From assembly GCA_963675135.1 (NCBI GenBank), contig OY776129.1, positions 47,132,141 to 47,196,140 on the forward strand: a stretch of DNA of 64,000 bases, given 5' to 3'. The translations under genes were made by a program, and so were the position numbers. Under the pieces are notes generated by a model. That model had not been told where the DNA came from. It saw nothing but the letters and a program-made list of their open reading frames with translations, and made no database searches. Shown in pieces: positions 31,036 to 41,777 of the stretch; positions within the stretch are counted from its first letter, which is position 1; each line of letters opens with the position of its first letter. The stretch comes from Galeopsis tetrahit. Lineage: Eukaryota; Streptophyta; Magnoliopsida; Lamiales; Lamiaceae.

Positions 31036-31472
31036 GGCGAGGGTGAATCGAGTCAACTCGCGAACTACTTGTGTTCGATTTGAAAAAAAATTAAAATTGA
31101 TTCAAGATTAGTCGAGTTTCAAGCAACTCGAGTAGTTATCGAATTCAAATTTAAGTTCGAGCTCATAAATATTCGGTTCGAAAGGCTCGCGAGCCTAATC
31201 GAGCTTGCACAATATTTACTATTTTGCCATTAATATATACGAAGTAATTTATATTTATATACATGTAATCGTATCGAGTCGGGCTCGAGTTTATTTTAGA
31301 AAAAATATGTTTTATTATTAATTTTAAAATTTATATAGGTAATCGAGTCGAGTCGAACTCGAGTTTATCGAGTTTCTTATCAAGTTGAATTTGATATTTA
31401 AAATTTTAGGTTCGATCCAGTCGAATTTCGAGCTCATCACTATTCGGACGACTCGGCTCATTTACACCCCTA
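31036..31472 (-). mobile_element. hAT-type MITE, inverted relative of 16433-16887
   Basis: Read on the minus strand it follows the 16433 element: TAGGGGTGTAAATGAGCCGA at the end, GAGCTCATAAATATTCGG, GGCTCGCGAGCC, TTTACTATTTTGCCATTAAT. The left end (GAGGCGAGGGTGAATCGAG) is decayed, and no clean 8-bp duplication was found. It is an older copy of the same family. Confidence 0.82.
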
Positions 31473-31734
31473 CATACAGTGAGAGAAAATATTGAGAACT
31501 TATAATCCCTTGCTAATTTACGAGGAATTTAACGAGAGACTGGATTTTGAGATATATCAATAAGAGATTTATCGAATATATATTATTGATAACATATTAT
31601 TTTATAATTTTTATATTAAATAAAAGTATAACGTAATTTAAAGATTAAAGTATAACATAGTTTATCCTTTAACACTTCTTAGTCGCAAGCTCAAAACCCC
31701 GGTTGCCCATGGGGAATTAATTGACAATTTATGC

Positions 31735-32077
31735 GGCCCATTGATGAAGGTAGTGCTTGGTCAGACTTGTAGTCTAGATTTGAAACCCAGGTCATGTGGT
31801 CCAGTGGTAAGGGTGGTGCTTGATCAGACTTGTAGTCTAGGTTCAAAACTCTGGGTCATGCATTTTTAATCAATTTAGGATTAACGAGGCCAAAAAAAAA
31901 AAATCAAAATCAAAATATAGCAAGGGATTTTAAAATATCACTTTGTCGAGGGCTTAAAGTCCCTCTCTAAATCTCTCGACATTTAAATATTTAATTATGT
32001 AGCTTAGTGGTGAGGGTGATGCTTGGTTAGGTTTGAAGTAGCAAGAAAGAAAGTTTAAAATTTTCTTGTCATGCATT
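31735..32077 (+). repeat. tRNA-like (SINE-type) repeat cluster
   Basis: Two tandem units (about 31745-31796 and 31797-31860) share GGTAGTGCTTGGTCAGACTT and GTAGTCTAG. The second has TGGTCCAGTGGTAAGGG (A-box-like) and GGTTCAAAACT (B-box-like). A third relative lies at about 31998-32077 (TAGCTTAGTGGTGAGGG, ATGCTTGG). An A run follows at about 31892. Decayed tRNA-derived SINE is the best guess. Confidence 0.55.
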
Positions 32078-32321
32078 AATTTATCGAAGTCCCTCGCCAA
32101 ATCTCTCAACATTTAATTAACGGGGGCTTTTTAATTACTTGCTAAAGTCCTCAAACCATCACTTTTTTTTGTTGTGTTTTAAATAAAAGGTTTAAAAAAA
32201 AAGATCGTAATTCATGGATTTTGCAAAGTCAAATGACACTCTATCTCAAGGGACAGAGAGGGTGAGTTTTACCACTTTAGAATTAAACAAATGCAATTTC
32301 ATTTATTCAAAATAGAATATT

Positions 32322-32372
32322 ACCATATTTTAGTTTCTTTTTTCTTTTTTTTTGAGAACCATATTTTAGTTT
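32322..32372 (-). mobile_element. tail-only retroposon scar with 15-bp TSD
   Basis: ACCATATTTTAGTTT occurs at 32322-32336 and 32358-32372. Between the copies lie 21 bases: T runs, then GAGA. Minus-strand reading: TCTC plus poly-A. Confidence 0.65.
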
Positions 32373-33004
32373 GACTGTTTGACACGTGACCAGGCAACAT
32401 TCAAATTTCTAAGAATGCATATATACTATCGAAGTTATAATCAATTTTCATTTGTTTAAAATAGTATCTATAAAGGGTTAGTAAAATAACTCCCTGTTTT
32501 AGTTTATACACCTCTGTTTTACAATTAATTTTCTAATTAGTTGGTTAGGTGGTTAAGAGGAGTTATTAAGTTAGTTTAGAGATTACTGATTATAAGAATG
32601 GTTTGACATTCTCATTTCTTCTTCAACACTTCTTTTGTAATCGTTCTGGATGAAATCAAAACAGAACTCTTCTTTCACTTCTTCTTTGAGTTCTTTCAAT
32701 TTTACAAGATGAATCTACATCTTGTATCTTAATAGTATCACTATGTACCTCCAGCTCGTTATAAGCTTTCATTTTAATTTTACACCCAAATTAAAAAATA
32801 TAATATAAAATATATAGGGCATAATTGAGGACAGATATATGAATATGCTCTCTTAACTAGGTATAAATTTTTAAAAATAATTTATATTTGAATATATAAA
32901 GTAGATATATGGGGTATAGAGTAAATGGTATTGTCAATAGATTACTAACTTTGTTAATAATGTAAAAAAAATACTTAAAAATTAACTAATTAAATAGAAT
33001 GAAC

Positions 33005-33238
33005 ATATTTTTTTTAGATAAAAAATAAAACTGAATATATTTTTAGTGGATCGAGAAAATAAAAAAAAGTAGAGAAATATATAAATAAAAAAAGATATAC
33101 TATATAATAAATTTTGTAATTTAATAAAATGTAAAATTTATGACGGAACATTCAAAACAGGTTGGGGAATATTTATACTGGGGCAGAGTAAGTATACAAA
33201 TTCTATGACTATGACAAATTATTACACATGCATGATGG
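33005..33238 (+). repeat. duplicated unit copy A, left part
   Basis: It matches 44830-44905 plus 50103-50290: shared GTAGAGAAATATAT, AATAAATTTTGTAATTTAAT, GGAACATTCAAAACA, and TTCTATGACTATGACAAATT followed by ATTACACATGCATGATGG. Copy A is interrupted here by the LINE and resumes at 39611. Confidence 0.85.
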
Positions 33239-33839
33239 TTCATTTAATACTAATTTTTTAAAATATTAGCAGCAGTATCGTCAATAAATAAGTGTTAAAA
33301 AAAAACCGGAAAATTTCCAACACCGCCGGCGTCTGCCGGAAAACTTCATCTTTTCTCCTTTGAAGAAAAGAATGTTCTCCTCAATTCCTTTTCTTCTTGA
33401 AAAGTTTTGAATTTGGATATCTTGTTTTTTGGGATCAAGCATTTAATGAGATGTTGGCTTTTTAAACACAACTGGATCACTTTGTGGCTGTCTTGGTTTT
33501 GGCAAATTCGATTAATCATTAGAGGGCTTTCAAATTGGCATTCTCCTGAGAGGTGTGTGTGTTCCACTTGCTTCAGCATTGGGGGTGTTAGAAACGATGG
33601 TAGGAGTCCCTTCATCTCCCCACACGCGAGATTTCTTGATATCTCCAACGGAAGGGTGTGATTTTGGTAAACATATCCAACATCAAATATTTTATTCAGT
33701 TGGGCCAATGGTTTCACAGAATAATGGTGGTTTCTCCACTCGAATCTTGGCTATAAATTTGGAAGGGATGTTAGAAGTTTTTTCACAACTTTTCATCTTC
33801 TTTCTTCTACTTTACGACATTTCTCTAATACTTCAAAAA

Positions 33840-35435
33840 ATGGCAATGGCGATTCAGCAACAATTCAGTGAATGTTCAATTTCGGCGAAGGAAACGGCAA
33901 ATACGGCGGTTCACATGGGTGAGCTTGTTATCCCTATCTCCTCAGTTGCTTTAAAGTTTGTCTCTAGACGTTTTTTTAATGTTCTTGAGCTTAAAAAATT
34001 GTTGTTGTCAAGTTGGAAGATTAACTCTTCCCTCACTGTCTCTTCGGTGGGGGATGGCCTGTATGTTGTTGACTTCAACAATAAAGCTGAGATGCAGGAG
34101 GTTCTAGACATGCAACCATGGAACTTGCGACGATCACTAATGGTCCTTAAGCCACACACCGGAGCGGAGTGCTTTGCTGATATGAAGATGGACAGGGTGC
34201 CTTTCTGGGTTCACATCCACGGTCTTCCGGCACATGCAATGACAAAGGTAACAGGGGAAAGAGTTGGGAGCATCCTAGGGGAGGTGCTTCAAGTTAATGC
34301 GAAGGAAGGGCAGGTGGCATGGGGAGAATCATTGAGAGTCCGTGTGCTTTATGACACGGAAGCACCCTTATGTCGTTTTTCTAATTTCACTGCTAATAAT
34401 GTTACCACAATAATTTTCTTTCGATATGAAAGGCTTTCAGATTTTTGCTCTTATTGTGGACACCTAACTCACTCTGCAAGAGCCTGTAGCAAGGTTAGGG
34501 ATCGAGAGGATGATTGGGTGGAAAATCATAAATTCTTTCCGGAGTGGCTAAAAGCGGATAAAGCTAAAAGGCCTAATGCAGGAGACATGCAAGACCTCTC
34601 TAGGTTGCTGGGCTTTGATCTGGCTCGATCAAATAATGTGGTGCAGGATCAAGCTTTGGAAGCCAGAAGAGAGGAAATGGGCAAGAATATCATCAATCTG
34701 GAGGACAACATCTCCTCTGAGTCTGAAAAAAGAAGGAGGGCTAAGGGTAAGGCGGTTATGCTGGACGAGGGTGTTAAGGAAATGTGGCAAATGGCTGAGC
34801 AAGAGGTGATGGGACCTCTTTGGAACCTCAATGAAGAAGCACAGCATATCCAAAATGATAGGGAAGCAGTCTATTCTTTTCAGGAACTCATGACAAAAAG
34901 GAGAGAGGATGGAGCAACAGAAAATACACGGAATGCTCAAAAGGATCCTAAAACAGGTTTGGTTCTTCAACCTCTTTCTTTTACTGTCCCATATGGATAT
35001 CATCACAGAATGATCACTGAACCACTGCTGGAGAAAGAAATGGATAATCGTAAGGGACTTAGAGTTATTCATCATGTGGGTAGAGATTTTAAAATTTTGG
35101 ATTTTGTGACTTATGAAGAGATTATTCATGAAGGAGAACACCCTTATGTTCCACTGCGAGAAGAAACGGGGCAAAATAATGTGGAGCAGGAACAATCTGA
35201 AGAAAATGGACCGAGTTTTTCAATCCCGTGTGACATGAGGGCAGGAAAGAAGAGATTATGGAAGGATCACTCTGGTGATCTAGCTGATTTTATAAGGGCT
35301 GAAAAGGTGAGGCAAGAAATTGATGGGCTTTTCTTTTTTAAGAAGGCGAGGAGTATGCTGGAGACGTATGGATCGGAAATTTCGATTCCGACGACGGCGG
35401 AGGTTGAGGTCACTCAACCCCGCCGAGTTGAATGA
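33840..35435 (+). CDS. LINE ORF1, DUF4283 and zinc-knuckle nucleic acid-binding protein
   Basis: The open frame extends upstream to 33555, but the first 95 residues look like 5' UTR read-through. I prefer the Met at 33840 (MAMAIQQQFSECSIS), just before the DUF4283 region (FNVLELKKLLLSSWKINSS, then MQPWNLRRSLMVLKPH). A CCHC knuckle follows (CSYCGHLTHSARAC, CX2CX4HX4C), then a charged, low-complexity C-terminal half. In plant LINEs this protein binds the element RNA as part of the retrotransposition particle. Its TGA overlaps the ATG of ORF2 as ATGA (35432-35435), which suggests translation coupling by stop-start reinitiation. The frame is intact. Confidence 0.87.
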   Translation: MAMAIQQQFSECSISAKETANTAVHMGELVIPISSVALKFVSRRFFNVLELKKLLLSSWKINSSLTVSSVGDGLYVVDFNNKAEMQEVLDMQPWNLRRSLMVLKPHTGAECFADMKMDRVPFWVHIHGLPAHAMTKVTGERVGSILGEVLQVNAKEGQVAWGESLRVRVLYDTEAPLCRFSNFTANNVTTIIFFRYERLSDFCSYCGHLTHSARACSKVRDREDDWVENHKFFPEWLKADKAKRPNAGDMQDLSRLLGFDLARSNNVVQDQALEARREEMGKNIINLEDNISSESEKRRRAKGKAVMLDEGVKEMWQMAEQEVMGPLWNLNEEAQHIQNDREAVYSFQELMTKRREDGATENTRNAQKDPKTGLVLQPLSFTVPYGYHHRMITEPLLEKEMDNRKGLRVIHHVGRDFKILDFVTYEEIIHEGEHPYVPLREETGQNNVEQEQSEENGPSFSIPCDMRAGKKRLWKDHSGDLADFIRAEKVRQEIDGLFFFKKARSMLETYGSEISIPTTAEVEVTQPRRVE

Positions 35436-36400
35436 TACTTTTATGCTGGAACGCACGTGGGGTTTGTAGTATGCGTGCGTTCAATAAGCTTAGGATGTTG
35501 GTTTCATTGTACAATCCATTGTACTTTTTTGTTTCTGAATCAAAATGTAACCAATCCTTTGCAGATGTTCTTAGGGTTCGATTAGGGTTTTCCAATGTTT
35601 TTTGTGTTCAAGCTTATGGTACTGCTGGTGGACTTTTGCTTTTCTGGAATGAATCAAATGTTTCTGTGTTGTCCTATTCCCTTGGTCATATAGATTGTTT
35701 AATTAAGGATTCTATTGGAACTTGGCGTTTTACGGGATTTTATGGGAATTCAGTGTCGCAACAAAGAAATGCTTCATGGCAGCTTCTTAAAAGACTTAAA
35801 GATTACTTGCCTAATCTTCCAAATTCTTGGTTGATTGGGGGGGATTTTAATGAGATTTTGCATAATCATGAAAAGGTTGGAGGTAGGACTAAACCTAGTG
35901 GAAATATTGATTTGTTCCAAGAGGTTTTAGTGTACAATGAGCTCCAAGATATTAAGATGTCAGGCCCAAAATTCACATGGCACAATCGAAGAAAGGATCC
36001 TTTCTATATCAAAGAGAAACTGGATAGGTTCTTAGCTACTAAGAACTGGATAGACTTATGTGCTTATTGTGATGGTTCTGCTTTGAGTTTTTTGAGCTCT
36101 GATCACAGACCGATTATGATGAGATTTGAAGCCACAAGAAATTTAAAGATCTTTCAAAAGCAGGAGAAGCCATTCAAGTTTGAAAATTACTGGTTGAAAG
36201 AACCAAATTTTAAAAAGGTAATGGCAGTAGCATGGAATAAATCAAGTCCCAATCTTAATCTGATAGAGAATTTGAATGCATGTGGAGCCATGATTCTAGA
36301 CTGTGCAAACCAGAAAGGGGGTACACTGAGTCATAGGATTAAACAAGTTCAAAACAAATCAATGATATTCTGGATAATGATGTTTGTGTTCCTGATATGA
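35432..36400 (+). CDS. LINE ORF2 part 1, AP-like endonuclease
   Basis: An endonuclease/exonuclease/phosphatase fold: CWNARGV at the start, FVSESK (metal-binding Glu), GGDFNEI, and SSDHRPIMM at the end carrying the catalytic Asp-His. It nicks target DNA to start target-primed reverse transcription. The frame leaves the ORF2 phase at about 36350-36370 through a single-base indel and ends at 36398-36400. The next part starts in a frame shifted by one. The shift is small and may be a recent mutation or an assembly error. Confidence 0.88.
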   Translation: MILLCWNARGVCSMRAFNKLRMLVSLYNPLYFFVSESKCNQSFADVLRVRLGFSNVFCVQAYGTAGGLLLFWNESNVSVLSYSLGHIDCLIKDSIGTWRFTGFYGNSVSQQRNASWQLLKRLKDYLPNLPNSWLIGGDFNEILHNHEKVGGRTKPSGNIDLFQEVLVYNELQDIKMSGPKFTWHNRRKDPFYIKEKLDRFLATKNWIDLCAYCDGSALSFLSSDHRPIMMRFEATRNLKIFQKQEKPFKFENYWLKEPNFKKVMAVAWNKSSPNLNLIENLNACGAMILDCANQKGGTLSHRIKQVQNKSMIFWIMMFVFLI

Positions 36401-38805
36401 GTAGAGTTGGAGAGTTGGAGGATGGTTTGGCTAAACTTAACTCACAGGAAGAATGGTTCTGGAAGCAGAGGGCTAGAGTGGCATGGCTTCAAGAAGGTGA
36501 TCACAATACTAAATTCTTCCACTTAAGAGCTACTCAGAAGAAAAAAAGAAACACCATAAGACATATTCTAGATATCAATGGTGATTGGAAGTATTCAAAG
36601 AAGGATATTGATGACACCTTTATGGATTATTTCCAGAAGATCTTTGCAACAGGAACCCCATCAAATGAGGATATTAGCAGGGCTACTCAATGTATCAAAT
36701 CAAAGCTATCTGTGGAGAATTCTGTTACTCTTGAAATCCCATTTTCCAAAATGGAAGTGTTCAAAGCAGTTAAGGATCTTGATCCATGGAAGGCTCCTGG
36801 TCCAGATGGTTTTCCAGCTTCTTTCTACCTTCATAATTGGAACATAATTGGTGAGGATATCTCTAATGCAATCTTAGATATTCTGAATGGTCAGGGAGAA
36901 GTGAAACAATGGAATCATACTATTATTTCACTTATCCCTAAAGTTAGGACTCCTGCTTCTCCTCAACAATTCAGACCTATTAGCCTGTGCAATGTCCTGT
37001 ATAGGATACTTGCTAGAACATTGACTAATGGATTGAAGGGTGTTCTTAATGATATAATAGATCCTCATCAAAGTGCATTTGTGCCTGGTAGAATTATTAC
37101 TGATAACATCTTGGTAGCCTATGAGGGTATGCATTCTTTGAGATCCTCAAAAAGCAAAGTTGGATATGCAGCATTGAAACTTGATATGTGCAAGGCATAT
37201 GATAGAACTGAATGGCCTTTTTTATTGCAAATTCTTCAAGTTATGGGGTTCTCCAATAAATGGGTTCAACTTGTTTGGAAATGTGTGTCTTCTGTGACAT
37301 ATGCTATTAATATCAATGGGAGCTGTACTGAGACCTTCACTCCAACCAGAGGTTTGAGACAAGGCGATCTTTTGTCTCCATATCTTTTTGTCTTATGTGC
37401 TCAAGCAATGTCTTCTATGCTCTCTTCTGCAGTGGAATCAAAACAAATTTCTAGTATCAGAATTGCTAGAGGTGCTCCCATTATCTCACATCTTTTTTTT
37501 GCAGATGACAGCCTCTTTTTTTTCAAAGCCTCCAAACAAGAAACCCAAGCTGTGGTGAATTGCATTTATGTCTATGAAAAGGCTTCTGGGCAACTGGTTA
37601 ACAGAGAAAAATCTTCCATAATTTTTAGCCCCTCAACAAGCCAAACTAATGTAGATCAATCCAAGCTTATGTTGGGCATTAGATCAACTCAGGGCTATGA
37701 TTTGTATCTTGGTCTTCCCACAATTATTCCAAAAGCAAAAAGATTGAAGTTTGGATATCTGACTGATAGAATTCGACAAAAGGTGTTATCATGGAAGCAT
37801 AAATCTTTCTCAGAAGGAGGGAAGGATGTACTTATCAAAGCTGTCTTACAAGCAACTGCCTCATATGCCATGTCTTGCTTTAGGGTACCGGTTGCTGTCT
37901 GCTCTGATATGGAAAAGATTATTGCTGGTTTTTGGTGGGGTGATGAAGATGTGGGGAAAAGAAAGCACTGGAAGAAATGGATTGATCTGTGCAAGACAAA
38001 GAGTGATGGGGGCCTGGGTTTTAGAAGTCTTATTCTTTTCAATAAAGCTCTTCTGGCAAAACAGTTATGGAGAATTATCAATAAGCCTGACCCTTTGCTA
38101 GGCCGGATCTTCAATGCTAAATATATTAGAGGTTGCAGCTTGTCAGAATTAGAGATTGGTTCGAATCCATCCTTTGTTTGGAGATCTTTGTATTGGAGCA
38201 AGAATTTATTAGAGGAAGGGGCTAGATGGAGAGTTGGCTCTGGATGTGCAATCAGGATTTTTAAGGATCGGTGGATTCATGGCACAGAAAGTGGAATGAT
38301 CAACTCAAGAAGGGCTAGTGCCTCGAATGTTAACAGATTCTTACTTGATAATGGAAAGTGGAATGAACACCTCATTAGACAAGCTTTTTATGCCTATGAA
38401 GCTGATCATATTCTTAATACTCCAACTTTTGGTATTAATCATTGTGATCAACTTTATTGGCCCCTTTCTTCTAATGGATATTATACAGTTGCTTCAGGTT
38501 ATACATTGGCCATGCGAAGCTTTATAAAGGAAAGGAGTGGCTACATGGAAGGTCCTTCAAATTCCCAGGTTTCTACACAGATCTATGAAACATTATGGAA
38601 ACTCCAAGTTCCACCAAAAGTCAGGATTTTTTGCTGGAAGGTTGTGCAAAACATGATCCCTTCGGAAGGTAATTTAGCTTATCACCATGTGCCTATTAGT
38701 TCGATTTGCAGTTGTTGTGGTACTTTCATAGCCGATACTATGCACTGCTTATTCAAATGTGTTTTTGCAAAAAAATACTTGGAAAGAAGTTGGGCTTTGG
38801 AATGA
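36361..38805 (+). pseudogene. LINE ORF2 part 2, reverse transcriptase and zinc-binding region
   Basis: After the shift the frame reads NDILDNDVCVPDMSRVGELE and stays open past 38770. RT motifs: DPWKAPGPDGFPASF, ISLIPKV, FRPISLCNVLYRI, HQSAFVPGR, KLDMCKAYDR (first catalytic Asp), GLRQGDLLSPYLFVL and HLFFADDSLFF (catalytic ADD). The zf-RVT region follows (WKLQVPPKVRIFCWKVVQN, CSCCG..DTMHCLFKC). It stops at 38803-38805, after a second single-base shift at the A7 run (38768-38774). Confidence 0.9.
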
Positions 38806-39565
38806 TGTGAGAAATGCTATACATGGTAGTGGTTTGGATTTTGTAGGCTGGTGTGTGAAGTTTATGAAAATGGATGAAATGTCCTTGGTAATTATGGTTG
38901 TTTGGGCCATTTGGAAAGAGAGATGTCACTTTACTCATCAAGAGGTTCATAAACATGGCAAGATGGATATTGGCATGACTTTCAATGTTAAATGGACATT
39001 ATCTTATTGGCATGATTTTCAACAGATGAGGAATATTGGCAATACAGATGCGAATTTTATCACCAAGCAAAGAGAATTGTGTATGGGAATCAAACAAGGT
39101 AATGAACTCTTTACGGATGCAGCTTATAACATGGAACAAAACTTCTTTGCTGCTGGTTGGGTTATTTTCGATTCCGGTTCTCGAGTAATTCGTGCAGGAG
39201 CACAACGAATGGATTGTTCGGGATCGATTTGTGGTGCGGAGCTTAAAGCAATGGCCATTGGTCTTCGAAGTAGTAGGCAGCACAATATTAAAATCAACCG
39301 CGTTCGGACAGATTCTATGGATGTCATTACTGCAATTGAGAAAGAAGATCAGTTTGGTTATTTGGAACAAAGTTACGTTAAGGAAGTTAAGGAATTACTT
39401 CGGCTGAAGCATATTTGGGACTGCCAGCATGTCCCTCGAGAGTACAATCATATTGCTCATGATTTGGCTCAAGGCTCTATTAACACTTCATCTCCTCAGG
39501 ATTGGAATGAAGCTGATTTCTCACAATTCTACAAGGATAGGCTTGCTCTTAACTCTCAATATTGA
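38759..39565 (+). pseudogene. LINE ORF2 part 3, RNase H
   Basis: The in-phase continuation after the shift. WAIWKERCHF marks the linker before RNase H. The catalytic set is visible: Asp in LFTDAAYN, Glu in GAELKAMAIGL, Asp in RTDSMDVI and Asp in REYNHIAHDLAQ. The stop is at 39563-39565, followed by about 35 bases and poly-A. Plant L1 elements commonly carry this RNase H. Confidence 0.88.
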
Positions 39566-39610
39566 GTGCTTGTTTTTTTTAGACCTTGTATTTTTGTCGA
39601 AAAAAAAAAA

Positions 39611-40430
39611 GCTAGATAAATTTAAATTGGGTTGGGCTAAAAATGAAAAGGTCAAAAACACCCCTCAAATAATTTTATATTCTTAAAAATGCTCCTACAT
39701 TTTCTAAATATTATGTTTTCCATTTAAATTATGTTATTTTTCTAATCTTGAAAGTTAAATAAATAAACTTACGTTATAATATCATTTAAAAAAATGAGGA
39801 AAAACTAGCTTAGAAATGAAATATATATCCCTGAGAAAGAATAATGACAAATTTGGGAAGATGAAGACATTTGAAAAGTATCTCTGGCCTTTTTAATTAA
39901 GTAGGTTTGATCAGGTTTTAACTAAATTGAAACGTGTTTAGAGGAATTTTGTTTACTCATTTGACCTATTTATGGTGATTATTATTACACTGTGCAGACA
40001 ATAATGGAGTAGACCCACTGTAATATTAATCGCACTGTAAATTACATTAAAGTAAATTTAAGGTGATTATATTACACTAAAGTAATTAAATTTAAGGTGA
40101 TTATTATTACATCTGATGTTCATTTAGCTTGTATTATGCTCGTCTGTCCGTTGACACTTAAATACTCTCGTCTCCATCAAATGTAGTCTCATTGAAAGAA
40201 GCTTATGCTTTAAGAAAAATATAAATAAAATAGATAAAGTAAAAATATTGTATAATATTGTGAGATTCATTATAAATAAAGTGATTGTTTATGAATAAAA
40301 TTAATGACAATTTAAATAATTAATTAATAGTTGAAGGTTGATGATTTTCATAAAATGTATGACACTACATTTTATGGATGAGAAGTATAAGATAAATGAA
40401 ATTACATTTCGTGGACGAAATTATATATAT
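39611..40430 (+). repeat. duplicated unit copy A, right part
   Basis: It matches 50295-51335 and 53203-53240 in copy B over about 0.8 kb, for example GGTCAAAAACACCCCTCAAA, CAGACAATAATGGAGTAGAC and AAGAAAAATATAAATAAAAT. It has the empty version of two sites occupied in copy B: 39899-39912 (tail-only scar) and 40393-40401 (MULE). Confidence 0.85.
40165..40421. mobile_element. Stowaway-like MITE in copy A, TA flanks
   Basis: CTCTCGTCTCCATCAAATGT and the reverse complement of the right end (TTCGTCCACGAAATGTAATT) are an imperfect inverted repeat with TA at both sides. The same MITE is present in copy B, starting near 51090 and split by a MULE, so it predates the duplication. Confidence 0.55.
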
Positions 40431-40662
40431 ATTTTTTTGTTCTTTAATTAATTTAATTTATTTGTTTATTTAAAAATTGGCAACAACATACAAAATAATG
40501 TCATACCAATAATTATGTTTATTTTTCAACACACATTATATTTATTAAATTTATAAATACGAATCAAACACGTATTCAACACACATTATATATATATACT
40601 ATCCAAATTAAGTAGATCGATTGGATTCCGATTGATCTCATGACACAATGATGAGATTTTAA

Positions 40663-40668
40663 TTTATT
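40663..40668 (-). terminator. candidate polyadenylation signal of the sulfotransferase gene
   Basis: AATAAA on the minus strand about 45 bp after the stop codon. Confidence 0.5.
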
Positions 40669-40712
40669 CAAACATAAAGATGAGCACACTTCGAAGTTCC
40701 AAGTCTACATCA

Positions 40713-41756
40713 CTAGAAAAAAAAGAGGCCGAAGGGGTGGAAGTTGATGCGACATGCTTGGTTGATTTTCATTTCCATCTGAGGTGTGAAATAGTCCTTC
40801 CAACCCCCAACCTCGCCTTTCCTGAAAAAAGTAATGTTTGGTACACTTGGAAAATGCGCTCCATTCTTATTCACCTCCACATTCTTAAGCCTCTCCAAAC
40901 TGCACCTCTGCACGACTTGTGCAGCTTCTCCAAATGGCATTTTTTTCCCCATAAATTCAGCAATTCTAACAACATGTTTCTCCGGCTCACTTTTCAGATC
41001 CTCGTATTTGATGAACAATATTTTTTCAGGCCTTTTTTTGCTCTCCTCCCAGTAGCCCACCACATGTTCGAAGTAAGGCCCATACAAATGGAAACCACAA
41101 CAAAAGTCATCAACCATCTTCTCATCTAGTGGAATTGCCTCTTCATTTGGACGCAAACACGTGTTGAAAAAATGCCACATTGATACCAAAGTGTCCTTGG
41201 GGTTCCGAGCAATGTAGACGATTTTGGAATTTGAATTTTTGATAGAGTCGGGGAGGACAGAGTACGGAAGATGAGTGTGGAGAAGACGAGCTGATGAGTC
41301 GTCGTATACGTCAAATGGCGGCGCTGGCATGTTTTTTAAATTCAGGGACTCTACGGTGGGGACGAAGAAATGAGGGTTTTCCTTCGATAGAATGTCTTGG
41401 TCATGATCATTTTGCATGATACACGTGGCTAGGGCTTTTAGCCACGTGGTACCTATATTTACATTATATAATTTACATGTGTGCGAAATAACAATATTAT
41501 ATTTGAATATATCCTAATAATATATAGTACCTGTTTTAAGGGTTGATGCTAGGAAAATGTCGTCGTCCCGGGCCCTAAAAGTTGATCTGAAGGTAATGAT
41601 GGGCTTCATTAATTCTAGACCGAACCAGAATCCTTCCCATTTACACATCTCTCCGGCTCCGCTTTCCATGTAAACCATCTTCGGCAGCTCCTCCGTCAAC
41701 TTGTCCACATCTTCCTCCGGGTTTTGCATATTTCTTAATTTCAAAATCTCACACAT
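40713..41756 (-). CDS. plant soluble sulfotransferase (SOT), two exons
   Basis: Exon 1 is 41756-41531 and exon 2 is 41452-40713. The 78-bp GT...AG intron (41530-41453) splits a Gly codon and restores the PAPS loop KTGTTWLKAL (residues 74-83). The product is 321 residues with no stop, close to the usual length of about 320-345. It transfers sulfate from PAPS to a hydroxyl acceptor in the cytosol. Seen: catalytic His in ENPHFF (103), THLPYSVLP, the 3'-phosphate site IARNPKDTLVSMWHF (Arg158, Ser166), FEHVVGYWEES, and the C-terminal PAPS motif RKGEVGGWKDYFT (276-288). In that motif the family usually has GDW where this has GGW. The last 15 residues are unusual. The acceptor may be a flavonol, hydroxyjasmonate, brassinosteroid or other; it cannot be told. 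A TATAAA on the minus strand (about 41771-41777) lies only about 15 bp before the first Met, so Met10 (41729) may be the real start. Confidence 0.87.
41453..41530 (-). other. intron of the sulfotransferase gene
   Basis: It begins GTACTATATATT and ends TAAATATAG, is very AT-rich and 78 bp long. Removing it joins the two exon frames exactly inside the conserved KTGTTW motif. Confidence 0.85.
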
Positions 41757-41770
41757 TCTTACGTCCCTTT

Positions 41771-41777
41771 TTATAAA
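41771..41777 (-). promoter_or_regulatory. candidate TATA box of the sulfotransferase gene
   Basis: The minus strand reads CATTTATAAAAAG. The spacing fits a start of translation at Met10 better than at the first Met. No other TATA-like site was judged better nearby. Confidence 0.35.

Larger units (their letters stand above)
33239..39610 (+). mobile_element. L1-type LINE, 6.4 kb, nearly intact
   Basis: Two reading frames in LINE order with an 11-base poly-A at 39600-39610. ORF1 encodes a DUF4283 and zinc-knuckle protein. ORF2 encodes endonuclease, RT, zinc-binding region and RNase H, broken only by two single-base shifts. The left boundary is set by comparison with copy B at 50290, where the flanks are nearly joined. 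No target duplication is seen; instead four bases present in copy B (GTTA) are missing here. Part of the first 100 bases could be filler or 5' UTR. Confidence 0.88.

Noticed and set aside
31797..31860. tRNA gene
   Set aside because: Only box-like words; tandem and decayed, so SINE-like.
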